Assembly (NCBI GenBank): GCA_023052935.1
Contig: CM041298.1
Coordinates: 15,855,371 to 15,919,370, forward strand
Length of the DNA: 64,000 nt
From: Piezodorus guildinii
Lineage: Eukaryota > Arthropoda > Insecta > Hemiptera > Pentatomidae
Direction: 5' to 3'
The number at the start of each line of letters is the position of its first letter. The first letter of the stretch is position 1. The notes under the pieces are model-generated. The model had not been told where the DNA came from. It saw only the letters and a list, made by a program, of their open reading frames with translations, and ran no database searches. A program made the position numbers and the translations under genes. Positions 42,597-54,412 of the stretch are shown piece by piece.

Positions 42597-44185
42597 TCTG
42601 GTGCGATAACGATTTCACTTACCTCCGATGTTGAAATTAATTTAAGAATTTTTAAATAAACTATAATGATAATAGTAATTGGCTTAGCGAACCCGAAGGT
42701 TCGATGCCGATACCACCAAAATCTGCCTACACAGACTCGTCCAATGTTCACCAATCAAGCCCAAGCTCCCGAGATCAGCCTTAACGCAATCCTCCCATCT
42801 ACGCTTCGGCCTACCTTTCGGACGCCTACCAGTCGGATCAGAAAATACCAACTTTCTCGGAATCCGCTCGTCATCGAGCCCAATAACTTTACTCGCCCAT
42901 TTGAGTCTCCGCGATGCAATCAGCTCAATTATATTCACAGGATACAAGTTCCGCAATTCCGCGTTGTGCAACCTTCTAAACTCCCCAGTGGCCTCATCTC
43001 TCTTCGGTTTTATAAATTCTAACCTTTAAGCTGCTAGATAGAAGCCGCAAACTAAGTAACTTAGCAACTGAATAATAACACGCATTTCCCACCTTTAACC
43101 GGGACTTTATTTCTTCCTGGATTTCATTTTTTCTAGTTATAATTGAACCTAAATACTTGAATTTCTCTACGTGTTCAAAAGTATGCCCTGATACATCAAT
43201 ATCATCAAGATCGACACCGTTTCTGCTACTAATCATATATTTCGTCTTATCGGTATTTAATTAGAGTCCTATTTCTTTACCGGTTTTTATTAACACACTT
43301 GTATTTAGTTGTATGGTTTCCGTGTCTTCACCAAGCAGTACCAGATAATCGGCATATCCCAAAACCGGAATCTTGTCACCCATATTTAAGCCTTTCTCGT
43401 TACACATCACCTTTTCTATGACATATTCTAAAGCTATATTAAATAACACAGGTGAAAGGGAGTCACCCTGTTTCAAACCCGATCGCACCTCAAATCTCTC
43501 GGAGTAATTATGACCTATTCTAACTTTATGGAATCTCTACTAGGTTTACTAACTTTCTAGGTATTCCATGTTCAATCATGATGTTATATAGCTTCTGACG
43601 GTCTATTGAATCATAAGCCTTTTTAAAATCGATATAAAGTTGATGGACTACACCGTTGTATTCCAATTTTTCTCTAATATTTGACGTAAGGAAAACATTT
43701 GGTCAATAGTCGAGCGATTCCGCCTAAAACCACATTGGTAATCTCCGATAATTTCCTCAGCGTATTCCGTGATTCGACTAGTTAGAATTGACGAGAATAT
43801 TTTATAGCATACTGGGAGAAGAGAGATCCCACGATAGTTGTTACAATCCGACCTCGGTCCTTTTTTGTGAATCGGTCCTTTTTTTAAATAAACTAAGAGA
43901 TGAAAACAGATCAAAGGATTAATTAAATAAAGTTTCTATACAAACATGTGTTTACTAAAATAATCTATTGTATTTTTATCTACAACAATTAGTTTTATCG
44001 GTTTTTCATCTCTCTCCAATAACTATTACAATTCCGTGTACTAGGTAATATTTTATCTAAAATATTTAGCTATTCAACAGTATATTATACATCTATATTA
44101 CTATTCTTCTGTTTATATAACACAAAAATTACATAAAAACACATTTTTACACTCTTCTTCTTTAGTTGAGGATCAAAGGAACGTT
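42597..44185 (+). repeat. Family X copy split by RTE element
   Basis: Left part 42597-42663 (TCTGGTGCGATAACG) and right part from 43896 to about 44185. The break carries RTE copy 2 and the duplication TTTTTAAATAAACTA. Confidence 0.75.
42664..43880 (-). pseudogene. RTE LINE, 5'-truncated copy 2 with internal deletion
   Basis: Flanked by TTTTTAAATAAACTA (42649-42663 and 43881-43895). From right to left the minus strand has IHKKGPRSDCNNYRG, FRRNRSTIDQMF, frameshifts, MRSGLKQGDSLSPVL and GYADYLVLLG, where the second catalytic Asp of YADD has become Tyr. It continues to KVRIYKT, then skips directly to ERDEATG, losing about 37 codons present in copy 3 (YGCETWPLT region), and ends ASNLRVR with an ATT-type tail. 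Confidence 0.88.
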
Positions 44186-44577
44186 ATTTGTCCCAATTAC
44201 CCAAGTACACATGCACCCAACCCAAACAAACCATAGAGCAAGCGAACTGTCAATATCTTATCAGTAAGACACGATTTCATTATTCGTGGAATTTGATTAC
44301 TTCCTAATTATTTGGTTGATCCGTTATCAAATCAGTCAAGATCTTTTGTATAAATGTTAGTCTAAATTCTACACAAGGAAAATAAACGCTATTCTAACGT
44401 GGAATCTAGGGAAAAACACAAATATAAATAGTTATGATAGTCAATTAAATAAAAATAAACATTATAGCATCTGGAATTTACTGTCTTGAAACTTTCGGAG
44501 GAAATTCCATTAGGAATATAATAGTTAAAATTATTAATATTGAAAATTTGACAATATTTTTCTGCAATGAATCATTC
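44186..44577. other. No recognised gene
   Basis: AT-rich spacer. Confidence 0.35.
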
Positions 44578-44725
44578 TGGGGGGAGCCAGTGGTTGAGTG
44601 GCTAGTGCGCTAGACTACCACGCCAAAGGTTTGAGTTCGAATCTCAGTCCCAGAAGAACTTTTTCAAGCATACAATTAAATAGCCTTCAAAGGCGAGGTA
44701 GGGGTGAACAAAAAAAAAAAAAACA
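44578..44725 (+). mobile_element. Second tRNA-derived SINE (family SINE-B)
   Basis: Head GGTTGAGTGGCTAGTGCGCT (A box) and GAGTTCGAATCTC (B box), then a short body ending GAGGTAGGGGTGAAC plus an A run. The body end matches the reversed sequence at 58470-58495. The acceptor ends do not pair well enough for a functional tRNA. Confidence 0.65.
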
Positions 44726-44874
44726 TACAATTAAATGAAGATTTACTCAGAACCTTCCCGCGGGTATGTTGGACCCTACCCTATGAAATGTCATCGACTA
44801 TCACGGTGTGGAAGAAAGCACGCCGTGCGGTCAAAAGGGCCTTCAAGACCTGTTGTGCCAACCGAAATAAAAAA

Positions 44875-45166
44875 TCTGGTGCGGGCAACACAGGACTTTC
44901 CCTTACCTTCGTTTTTAAAACCGATTAAAGAATTTCCAAATACAGTTCGAGATAAAAATAAGTGAAACCATTAAAGAATTAATTAAATTGTATTAACATA
45001 GATACATGTGTTTTATTAAAAACTCTATTATATTGTTATCTAAAATAATCAGTTAGTTTTATCGGCTTTTTATTCAATTTTACAAGCTTGTGTATAAGAT
45101 AATATATTTTCTGAAGTCTTTCTCTTTCAAACGGTATATTATACGTCTATATTACTGTTCTTATGA
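44875..45166 (+). repeat. Family X 5' fragment
   Basis: Starts TCTGGTGCGGGCAACACAGG and breaks off at TACTGTTCTTATG. Confidence 0.8.
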
Positions 45167-45256
45167 AAAACTAAATTGGCGCGCTGTGCCTCATTGACAA
45201 GCCGCCAGGTTGCAGCACGGTTAACAAGAACTTTCCTTTTCGGGAACCCTAAAAAG

Positions 45257-45378
45257 AGTTAGTTTTATCGGTTTTGCATCACTTTCTATTACACTTTACA
45301 ATTCCGTGAATCAGATTTTTTCTAAAATCTTTAGCTATCCAACGATATATTATACATGTATATTACTATTGTGTTCAA
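45257..45378 (+). repeat. Family X internal fragment
   Basis: Matches the GTTAGTTTTATCGG to TATTACTATTGTGTTC portion. Confidence 0.7.
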
Positions 45379-45383
45379 AAAAA

Positions 45384-48300
45384 TCTGGTGCGGGCAACAC
45401 ACGACTTTCACTTGCCTCCATTTTTAAAATCAATGAAAGAATTTTCAAATAGAGTTAGAGATAAAAATACGTGAGATTATTAAGGAATTAATCAAATTGA
45501 ATTTATATAGAAACATGTGTTTTATTAAAAAATCTATTATGTTATTATCTTAAATAATCAGTTAGATTTATCTTCTTTTCATCACTCTCCATTAACTTCT
45601 AAAAGCTTGTGTATGAGATGATATTTTTTCTAAAATCTTTAGCTTTCCAACGGTATATCATTCATGTATATTACTGCTCTTATGTTTAAAAACGAAAAAA
45701 TTGCATTAAAATAATATTTTTTCTGTTTTCTCCTTTAGTTGGGTATCGAATTTATTCAATTTATATATTTACCTGTTTTTCATCAGCGCTAACAAGATAA
45801 TTTAGTTATTATTATTGAATCTAAAAAATTAAAGGTACTTTAGAGGAAGAAAATTTAAAATATCGGCATTTAAGCCCTGTCAGACCATTTTTATCCAAAT
45901 AAAACCTACATGATATTAAAGCCCAGTTAATTTTACATCGATATAGCGAGTTTAATCAAAATCGTCGGAACCGTTTTTGAGAAAATCGAAAAAAGGTGCA
46001 AAATGCATGGTATAAAGTGCCTCTTCTGGTAAGCTCATTTTGATGAAAAAAGTTTTGTCACGTCTCGGGCGTATAGTTGTCTTAAATATGAAATTTCAGT
46101 TTCATAGGACTTACCGTTTCCGCCCGGGAGTTACCACAGACACACACACACACACACACAGACCTTTTTGCGGGACTTGGTTATTTGGACTCAGGGGACC
46201 CTAAAACGTGTATTTCCGTTGAAAACTGGAATTCGAAAATTTTCACGATCGCAATACTTTCCTTACTATATATAGTAAGTGAAAGTAAAAATATATTTTT
46301 TCTGTTTTCTCCTTTAGTTGGGTATCGAATTTATTCAATTTATATATTTACCTGTTTTTCATCAGCGCTAACAAGATAATTTAGTTATTATTATTGAATC
46401 TAAAAAATTAAAGGTACTTTAGAGGAAGAAAATTTAAAATATCGGCATTTAAGCCCTGTCAGACCATTTTTATCCAAATAAAACCTACATGATATTAAAG
46501 CCCAGTTAATTTTACATCGATATAGCGAGTTTAATCAAAATCGTCGGAACCGTTTTTGAGAAAATCGAAAAAAGGTGCAAAATGCATGGTATAAAGTGCC
46601 TCTTCTGGTAAGCTCATTTTGATGAAAAAAGTTTTGTCACGTCTCGGGCCTATAGTTGTCTTAAATATGAAATTTCAGTTTCATAGGACTTACCGTTTCC
46701 GCCCGGGAGTTACCACAGACACACACACACACACACACAGACCTTTTTGCGGGACTTGGTTATTTGGACTCAGGGGACCCTAAAACGTGTATTTCCGTTG
46801 AAAACTGGAATTCGAAAATTTTCACGATCGCAATACTTTCCTTACTATATATAGTAAGTGAAAGTAAAAAAATATATTTGTTTAGTTTTCTCCTTTAGTT
46901 GTTTATCAAATTCGCTCAACGTGCATATTTAGCTGTTAATTGTCAATTGTAACAAGCTGATATAATTTTTTTTATAGAATATACAAAATTAAAGGTACTT
47001 TAGAGGAAGAAAATTTAAAATATCGGCATTTAAGCCCTGTCAGACCATTTTTATCCAAATAAAACCTACATGATATTAAAGCCCAGTTAATTTTACATCG
47101 ATATAGCGAGTTTAATCAAAATCGTCGGAACCGTTTTTGAGAAAATCGAAAAAAGGTGCAAAATGCATGGTATAAAGTGCCTCTTCTGGTAAGCTCATTT
47201 TGATGAAAAAAGTTTTGTCACGTCTCGGGCCTATAGTTGTCTTAAATATGAAATTTCAGTTTCATAGGACTTACCGTTTCCGCCCGGGAGTTACCACAGA
47301 CACACACACACACACACACAGACCTTTTTGCGGGACTTGGTTATTTGGACTCAGGGGACCCTAAAACGTGTATTTCCGTTGAAAACTGGAATTCGAAAAT
47401 TTTCACGATCGCAATACTTTCCTTACTATATATAGTAAGTGAAAGTAAAAATATATTTTTTCTGTTTTCTCCTTTAGTTGGGTATCGAATTTATTCAATT
47501 TATATATTTACTTGTTTTTCATCAGCGCTAACAAGATAATCTAGTTATTATTATTGAATCTAAAAAATTAAAGGTACTTTAGAGGAAGAAAATTTAAAAT
47601 ATCGGCATTTAAGCCCTGTCAGACCATTTTTATCCAAATAAAACCTACATGATATTAAAGCCCAGTTAATTTTACATCGATATAGCGAGTTTAATCAAAA
47701 TCGTCGGAACCGTTTTTGAGAAAATCGAAAAAAGGTGCAAAATGCATGGTATAAAGTGCCTCTTCTGGTAAGCTCATTTTGATGAAAAAAGTTTTGTCAC
47801 GTCTCGGGCCTATAGTTGTCTTAAATATGAAATTTCAGTTTCATAGGACTTACCGTTTCCGCCCGGGAGTTACCACAGACACACACACACACACACACAG
47901 ACCTTTTTGCGGGACTTGGTTATTTGGACTCAGGGGACCCTAAAACGTGTATTTCCGTTGAAAACTGGAATTCGAAAATTTTCACGATCGCAATACTTTC
48001 TCTTATTATATATTTCATATATAGGCATATATTTGCGAGTTTAATCAAAATCGTCGGAACCGTTTTTGAGAAAATCGAAAAAAGGTGCAAAATGCATGGT
48101 ATAAAGTGCCTCTTCTGGTAAGCTCATTTTGATGAAAAAAGTTTTGTCACGTCTCGGGCCTATAGTTGTCTTAAATATGAAATTTCAGTTTCATAGGACT
48201 TACCGTTTCCGCCCGGGAGTTACCACAGACACACACACACACACAGACCTTTTTGCGGGACTTGGTTATTTGGACTCAGGGGACCCTAAAACGTGTATTT

Positions 48301-49720
48301 CCGTTGAAAACTGGAATTCGAAAATTTTCACGATCGCAATACTTTCCTTACTATATATAGTAAGTGAAAGTAAAAATATATTTTTTCTGTTTTCTCCTTT
48401 AGTTGGGTATCGAATTTATTCAATTTATATATTTACTTGTTTTTCATCAGCGCTAACAAGATAATCTAGTTATTATTATTGAATCTAAAAAATTAAAGGT
48501 ACTTTAGAGGAAGAAAATTTAAAATATCGGCATTTAAGCCCTGTCAGACCATTTTTATCCAAATAAAACCTACATGATATTAAAGCCCAGTTAATTTTAC
48601 ATCGATATAGCGAGTTTAATCAAAATCGTCGGAACCGTTTTTGAGAAAATCGAAAAAAGGTGCAAAATGCATGGTATAAAGTGCCTCTTCTGGTAAGCTC
48701 ATTTTGATGAAAAAAGTTTTGTCACGTCTCGGGCCTATAGTTGTCTTAAATATGAAATTTCAGTTTCATAGGACTTACCGTTTCCGCCCGGGAGTTACCA
48801 CAGACACACACACACACACACACAGACCTTTTTGCGGGACTTGGTTATTTGGACTCAGGGGACCCTAAAACGTGTATTTCCGTTGAAAACTGGAATTCGA
48901 AAATTTTCACGATCGCAATACTTTCTCTTATTATATATTTCATATATAGGCATATATTTGCGAGTTTAATCAAAATCGTCGGAACCGTTTTTGAGAAAAT
49001 CGAAAAAAGGTGCAAAACGCATGGTATAAAGTGCCTCTTCTGGTAAGCTCATTTTGATGAAAAAAGTTTTGTCACGTCTCGGGCCTATAGTTGTCTTAAA
49101 TATGAAATTTCAGTTTCATAGGACTTACCGTTTCCGCCCGGGAGTTACCACAGACACACACACACACAGACACACACACACACAGACCTTTTTGCGGGAC
49201 TTGGTTAATAAATAAATAAAATAAATAAAAGATAATCTAGTTATTATTATTGAATCTAAAAAATTAAAGGTACTTTAGAGGAAGAAAATTTAAAATATCG
49301 GCATTTAAGCCCTGTCAGACCATTTTTATCCAAATAAAACCTACATGATATTAAAGCGCATTAAATTTTACATCAATATAGCGAATTTAATCAAAATCGT
49401 TAGAGCCGTTTTGGAGAAAATCGTAAAAAGGTGCTAAATGCATGTGATAAAGTAGGGCTTCCGGTCAGCCGATTTTAGTGAAAAAGTCGCTGTAACATCC
49501 TCGGATGTATAGATGTCTTAAATATATTTCAGTTTCGTACGACTTTTAGTTTTTGTTCTAGAGTTACCAAACACACACACACAGACCTTTTTGCGGGACT
49601 TGGTTATTTGGACTCAGGGGACCCTAAAACGTGTATTTCCGTTGAAAACAGGAATTCGAAAATTTTCACGATCGCAATACTTTCTCTTATTATATATTTC
49701 ATATATAGGTAAGTGAAAAT
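45384..49720 (+). repeat. Higher-order tandem array of family X
   Basis: One full unit (45384-46287) is followed by 5'-truncated units joined head to tail. The block CTGTTTTCTCCTTTAG recurs at about 45723, 46302, 46883 (variant), 47462 and 48387, giving steps of 579-581 bp and then 925 bp. The 925-bp step is a 579-bp unit plus a 346-bp shorter unit. Many units are virtually identical over hundreds of bases, so the amplification is recent. The last unit is diverged and ends near 49720. Confidence 0.9.
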
Positions 49721-50119
49721 AAAATGAATCATACCAATATTTCAATCTAAATTAGCAGATCTATCAATGCTAAAGGTAAACTTTTATCATGAAATGCATT
49801 ATTTAGTACACCTAAAATTAAAATTGGTTACCCCAGATTCGTAGTTGTTAAGGCAAATATCATTAGACCAACTGCAACATGAGAGTACATATCAATACAT
49901 TAATACATAATTTCGAGATAAAAGTTATATCATAATTAATTACCAATCGGGTAATAATTCTAGGTACCTGGCCAGTTTTGAGGGCTTACGTTTCAAGAAC
50001 CCGAATAACGATTTAAAAAAAAAAAAAAAATACGTCCGCGGCATTTCTTTGAAACTACTGGACGAATTTTTTTTTAAATCGGCCGATTAAAAGTGGTTTA
50101 ATTCAATTACTCATCTTTG
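49721..50119. other. No recognised gene
   Basis: AT-rich spacer. Confidence 0.35.
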
Positions 50120-50640
50120 GCGATAGAGAAACAATTTATCAGTGTTTACTAAACAAAAAACCGCGAATAATTATAAAAAAGAAAAGAAAAAAAAATTGAA
50201 ATTTATCCATAATACGCCCATATTTTTTGAAGATAAAGAAAAATGTGTATAGACTTTTAGAATCAGTAAAGCGAGATAAACAAGAAAAACACAAAGGAAA
50301 AAAAATTGGAATCTTGCCCATATGCACGCCCAGAACTCAGTCATTTTTAAAGATAGGGAATATATTTATTACTGTTTTTTAACCAAAAAATGGCGAATAA
50401 TTATAAAAAAGAGAAAAAAGTTAAAATTGCATACATAAACACACCCATAACACAGTTATTTTTTAAGATGGAGAAAAATATGTATCGACTTTTAGAATCA
50501 GTAAACTGCGATAATAACAAAAAAAAAAAATTTGTTTGTGTATTCAAGTCACAACTTATAATAGATGTAATTCCACAAAAAAATCGGTTACTATTGAAGA
50601 TGAAAAAAAATCGAAAAGACTTTTGAGATCAAGACAACGC
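50120..50640. repeat. Repeat E, degenerate ~235-bp tandem units
   Basis: GCGAATAATTATAAAAAAG recurs at about 50162 and 50393 (231 bp apart), and GACTTTTAGAATCAGTAAA at about 50251 and 50489 (238 bp). Related single copies lie at 34975-35330. Open frames here are lysine-rich chance products. Confidence 0.65.
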
Positions 50641-50894
50641 CATCAACAAAGAAAAGGAAAAAAGAATGTTTATCTGTATATTAAATTCACGTTTCTCCTA
50701 ATAAATAAGTTCGAAATTGCTTTTAGTCTACTTTCATAGAGAATTAAATTTCATACAAAATGAAAAAAAGAATTATTGAATTTGTTTAAGAACTAGCAGA
50801 GATTTAGCGTTTTGAAATTAGCAGTGTTGATACGCCATTGAACGGATTATAAGGGTTGGAATACGACATTTTTTTTTTTTTTTTACCCCATAAA

Positions 50895-51035
50895 TTGTAT
50901 GCACATTTACACGTAAGGTCAACAATCATAGAGAGGGGAATTGTGCCATATTGTCTTTCAGAATGCATATTAATCATTCGATCATTCGATTATTGAAATC
51001 ATTGAAGTCCGACCATTCGATTATGCCCACCCCTA
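50895..51035. mobile_element. hAT-like element end (fragment)
   Basis: Homologous to 963-1142 and ends identically in CCCACCCCTA; preceded by a T-run. Confidence 0.5.
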
Positions 51036-51287
51036 ATTAATATCTTGTAGGTTTCATTCTGATTTGAATAGTCTGACAGGGCTTAAATGCTGATATTTTA
51101 CAATCTCCTCCTCTAAAGTACCTTCAATTACAAATGAATTAAACATTTCATGTTCTTAGCATTAATAAAAAACTAGTAAATTTGCTAGATGAAAGAATTT
51201 AATAATCTCCTAAAGGTGAAAAGAGCAAAAATATGTTTCAGGTAATTTTTTTTAATTTCCGAACACAAGAATAGTAATATAGATATA

Positions 51288-52546
51288 TTGGGTTGTCCAA
51301 AAAGTTCGGAGACATTATTAAAATAAAATTTACCTTTTAGTTTTTCTACTAAAAATGAATCACAAAGTTAATGTTTATTTATATGCCTTTAATCCTCATG
51401 GAATTAACTATGTTTACACACAGAATTCGTTTTTATTAAGGCTCAGTAGAGCAGTTTATTTCAAAACAACATGAGTGACGGTTCCGTTCATTTTCGGCAT
51501 ATTATGCTGTTATGTTTAAAAAAAGGGAAAAACCCAGCTCAAACTGCAAGAAAGATTCGTGCCGTATACGGCAGCGATTCCATTGCTGATAGCACGGTTC
51601 AAAAGTAGTTTTCGCGATTTAGATCAGGAGGTTTCAATTTGGAAGACCAACCCCGGGTTGGCCGGGGTTCAACTCTTGACATCGAGGATAATATGACGGT
51701 CATCGCAAACAATCCACGAATTACTATCCGTGAGATATCTGTGAAGTTAAGAGCCTGCAAATTGACCGTTTTTGATCATCTAAAAGGGCCGGGTACGTCT
51801 GTTGTTACGTCGTTTGGGTTCCCCATGGAGTTGAGTGAAAGGAACCTTATTGAAAGGATTTCATGTTGTGATTTTCTGCTAAAAAAAAATTTATAGGATC
51901 CATTTTTGAAACGAGTTGTTACTGGTGACGAAAAATGGATTCTCTACATCAAAACCAGCCGAAAACAATCTTGGTGGTTGACTGGAACGACGCCGCTCGC
52001 AACATCAAAGGCCATCGCCGGCTTGCATCCGAGAAAGGTGATGCTCAGTATTGTGTGGATTGGAAGGGACCCATTCATTTTGAGCTCCTTCTACAAAACC
52101 AAACTATAAATAGGGACTTTTACTGCGTCCAGTTAGATCAATTGAAGAGAAACGGCCAGAGTTGGCAAATCAGAAAGGAGTGCTATTCCACCAAGACAAC
52201 GGTTGGCCCCATGTGTCTCTTAAAGACTAGGCAAAAGTTATTAAGCTTCAGATGGGAGGTATTACCCGCCGTACTCTCCTGACATTGGTCCTTAGGATTT
52301 TCGTTCCCTCGAAAATTTTCTACAGGGTAAATCCTACTTTCCAGAAGGAGACGTCAAAACGGACCTTTTATAGTTCTTCAGGAGTGAGGACAGTGATTTT
52401 TGGAAAAAAGGAATAATGGACCTTTCCAAGCCGTTGGGTAAGGGTAATCGCTTACGGTAGTAACTATTTTTTAGATTAAATAAATAAATTTTTAGCTATT
52501 CATCAATTTAATTTTTTTCTCTACGAACTTTCTGAGGACAATCTAA
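51288..52546 (+). mobile_element. mariner element, near full length, decayed
   Basis: 1259 bp between TA duplications (51286-51287 and 52547-52548). The left terminus TTGGGTTGTCCAAAAAGTTC and right terminus TTAGATTGTCCTCAGAAAGT (read inward) are imperfect inverted repeats. Confidence 0.88.
51471..52472 (+). pseudogene. mariner transposase pseudogene
   Basis: Starts MSDGSVHFRHIMLLCLKKGK with a helix-turn-helix region. A stop replaces the Trp in the TVQKW-type motif at about 51606. Catalytic pieces VTGDEKWILY and, in another frame, WNDAARNIKGHRRLASEKGD and VDWKGPIHFELLLQNQTINR follow. The second and third Asp regions are frame-shifted near 52190-52290. Several stops and shifts mean it is not functional. 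Confidence 0.85.
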
Positions 52547-52629
52547 TATACCGTTAGAAAGCTAAAGATTTTAGAAAAAAAAAATCTTATGTTATTATAT
52601 ATACGTATATGAATATTATTATATGAAAA

Positions 52630-52869
52630 AAAAAACCTGTACCACTATAACCCATGAAGGGTCTTGGGCTCAGTACATATAGAGATTCGTACTGTTTCTA
52701 GGCCAACGACAGTGCAATGAGGTGATTAGGCCTTAATCACGCTCAGCCGCTAGGTTTTTCCCCAATTAATTTGAGTACCCACTTTATAGAGGCTGGGTCT
52801 GCCCCAGGAGGGTCTCCATACCCTAGAATAATGAAAAGATATGAATAATAATAATAATGAATAATAATG
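52630..52869. repeat. Unclassified insertion plus ATA/ATAATGAA simple repeat
   Basis: A moderately GC-rich block (CCCATGAAGGGTCTTGGGCTC to GGGTCTCCATACCC) lies inside family X. It is followed by an AATAATAATGA simple repeat at 52838-52890. Probably a short retroelement I cannot name. Confidence 0.45.
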
Positions 52870-53142
52870 AAAGAAAGAATAATAATGAAAAGCAGATAAA
52901 AGTAAGTGAATTGTTGTTCATAATAATTTTTTATTGTTAGGTTATTTGATCTGAAATGAATGTTTCCATCGAAAATGAACATAATTCATTCAAGTAATTT
53001 CAATAAATGTTCTTAATCGAATATAGCAACAAAGGTAATTGAAAGTCGTGTGTTGTACAAACTAGATTTTTTCCACTTCTTAACTCAATGAAACTGAAAA
53101 ATCATAAGTTATTCTTGATATAATAAGAATATATTCTGGGGT

Positions 53143-54146
53143 GAAGTTAGTAAACCTAGTAGAGATGTGTTTGTCGTAAACATTCCATAAAGTTAGAATC
53201 GGTCATAATTACACCGAGAGATTTGAGGTGCGATCGGGTTTGAAACAGGGTGACTCCCTTTTACCTGTGTTATTTAATATAGCTCTAGAATATGTCGTAG
53301 AAAAGATGATGTGTACCGAGAAAGGGTTAAATATGGGTGACAATATTCCGGTTTTGGGGTATGCCGATGATCTGGTACTGCTAGGTGAAGACACGGAAAC
53401 CATACAACTAAATACAAGTGTGTTAATAAAAACCGGTAAAGAAATAGGACTCGAATTAAATACCGATGAGACAAAATATATGATTAGTAGCAGAAACGGT
53501 GGCGATCTTGGTGATATTGATTTATCAGGGCATACTTTTGAACACGTAGAGAAATTCAAGAATTTAGGTTCAATTATAACTAGAAAAAATGAAATCCAGG
53601 AAGAAATAAAGTCCCGTTTAAAGGTGGGAAATGCGTGTTATTATGCAGTTGCTAAGTTACTTAGTTCGCGGCTGCTATCTAAAAACTTAAAGGTTAGAAT
53701 TTATAAAACTATTATTCTTCCAACGGTTCTTTACGGATGTGAAACGTGGCCGCTTACTTTGAAGGATGAACAACGGCTTAAGGTTTTCGAAAATAAGGTA
53801 CTGCGTAAAATATTTGGTCCGAAGAGAGATGAGGCCACTGGGAAGTTTAGAAGGTTGCACAACGCGGAATTGCGGAACTTGTACCCTGTGAATATAATTG
53901 AGCTGATTGCATCGCGGAGACTCAAATGGGCGAGTAAAGTTGTTGAGCGGATTCCGAGAAAGTTGGTATTCGCTGATCCGACTGGTAGGCGTCTAAAAGG
54001 TAGGTCGAAAGGTAGATGGGAGGATTGCGTTAAGGCTGATCTCGGGGGCTTGGGCTTGAATGGTGAACATTGGACGAGTCTGTGTAGGCGGAATTTGGTG
54101 GTATCGGCATCGAACCTTCGGGTTCGCTAAGCCTATTATTATTATA
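53143..54146 (+). mobile_element. RTE LINE copy 3, 5'-truncated
   Basis: Plus-strand insertion beginning AAGTTAGTAAACCTAGTAGA and ending in an ATT tail. TATATTCTG occurs on both flanks as a likely short target duplication. It is the best-preserved RTE copy here. Confidence 0.88.
53228..54130 (+). CDS. RTE reverse transcriptase C-terminal part, open frame
   Basis: A 300-codon open frame containing SGLKQGDSLLPVLFN, the catalytic GYADDLVLLG, LNTDETKYM, the thumb FEHVEKFKNLGSIITRKNE and YGCETWPLTLKDEQRLKVFE. The RTE C-terminal domain follows (LHNAELRNLYP, RRLKWASKV, RWEDCVKADL, GEHWTSLC). Relative to the other copies about five residues are missing after KWASKVV. The endonuclease and the first reverse transcriptase motifs are absent, so despite the open frame it is not a complete enzyme. 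Confidence 0.85.
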   Translation: MRSGLKQGDSLLPVLFNIALEYVVEKMMCTEKGLNMGDNIPVLGYADDLVLLGEDTETIQLNTSVLIKTGKEIGLELNTDETKYMISSRNGGDLGDIDLSGHTFEHVEKFKNLGSIITRKNEIQEEIKSRLKVGNACYYAVAKLLSSRLLSKNLKVRIYKTIILPTVLYGCETWPLTLKDEQRLKVFENKVLRKIFGPKRDEATGKFRRLHNAELRNLYPVNIIELIASRRLKWASKVVERIPRKLVFADPTGRRLKGRSKGRWEDCVKADLGGLGLNGEHWTSLCRRNLVVSASNLRVR

Positions 54147-54149
54147 TTC

Positions 54150-54412
54150 TGCGGTCACCTATAGCTTAGCAGCTAACATAACAGCTTTCTTTGAAAAAGG
54201 TCACGGGATCAAACCTGCAGGTGGCCCTAGAATTTTTTAATGGGGGTAAAAAATCCTTAGTAATGCCGTCCTTTAGAAGGCACGTAAAAAGGTGCTCCAA
54301 GCCTGTGCGATGGCAGGTACTCGTTAAAGATCCCTATCCTGATAAAACCTGGATAAGCAAAATTTAGGACTCACACTGTAGCATCGTCCGATTAGCCATA
54401 GTAGCATATAAA
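54150..54412 (+). mobile_element. SINE-A copy
   Basis: Diverged head (GGTCACCTATAGCTTAGCAGC), B-box region, T6 block and full 3' half. It starts directly at the end of the RTE copy. Confidence 0.85.

Larger units (their letters stand above)
51037..53066 (-). repeat. Family X copy split by mariner and another insertion
   Basis: Pieces at 51037-51287, 52547-52625 and 52870-53066. The first break is the mariner at a TA. The second holds an unrelated ~240-bp sequence. Confidence 0.75.
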
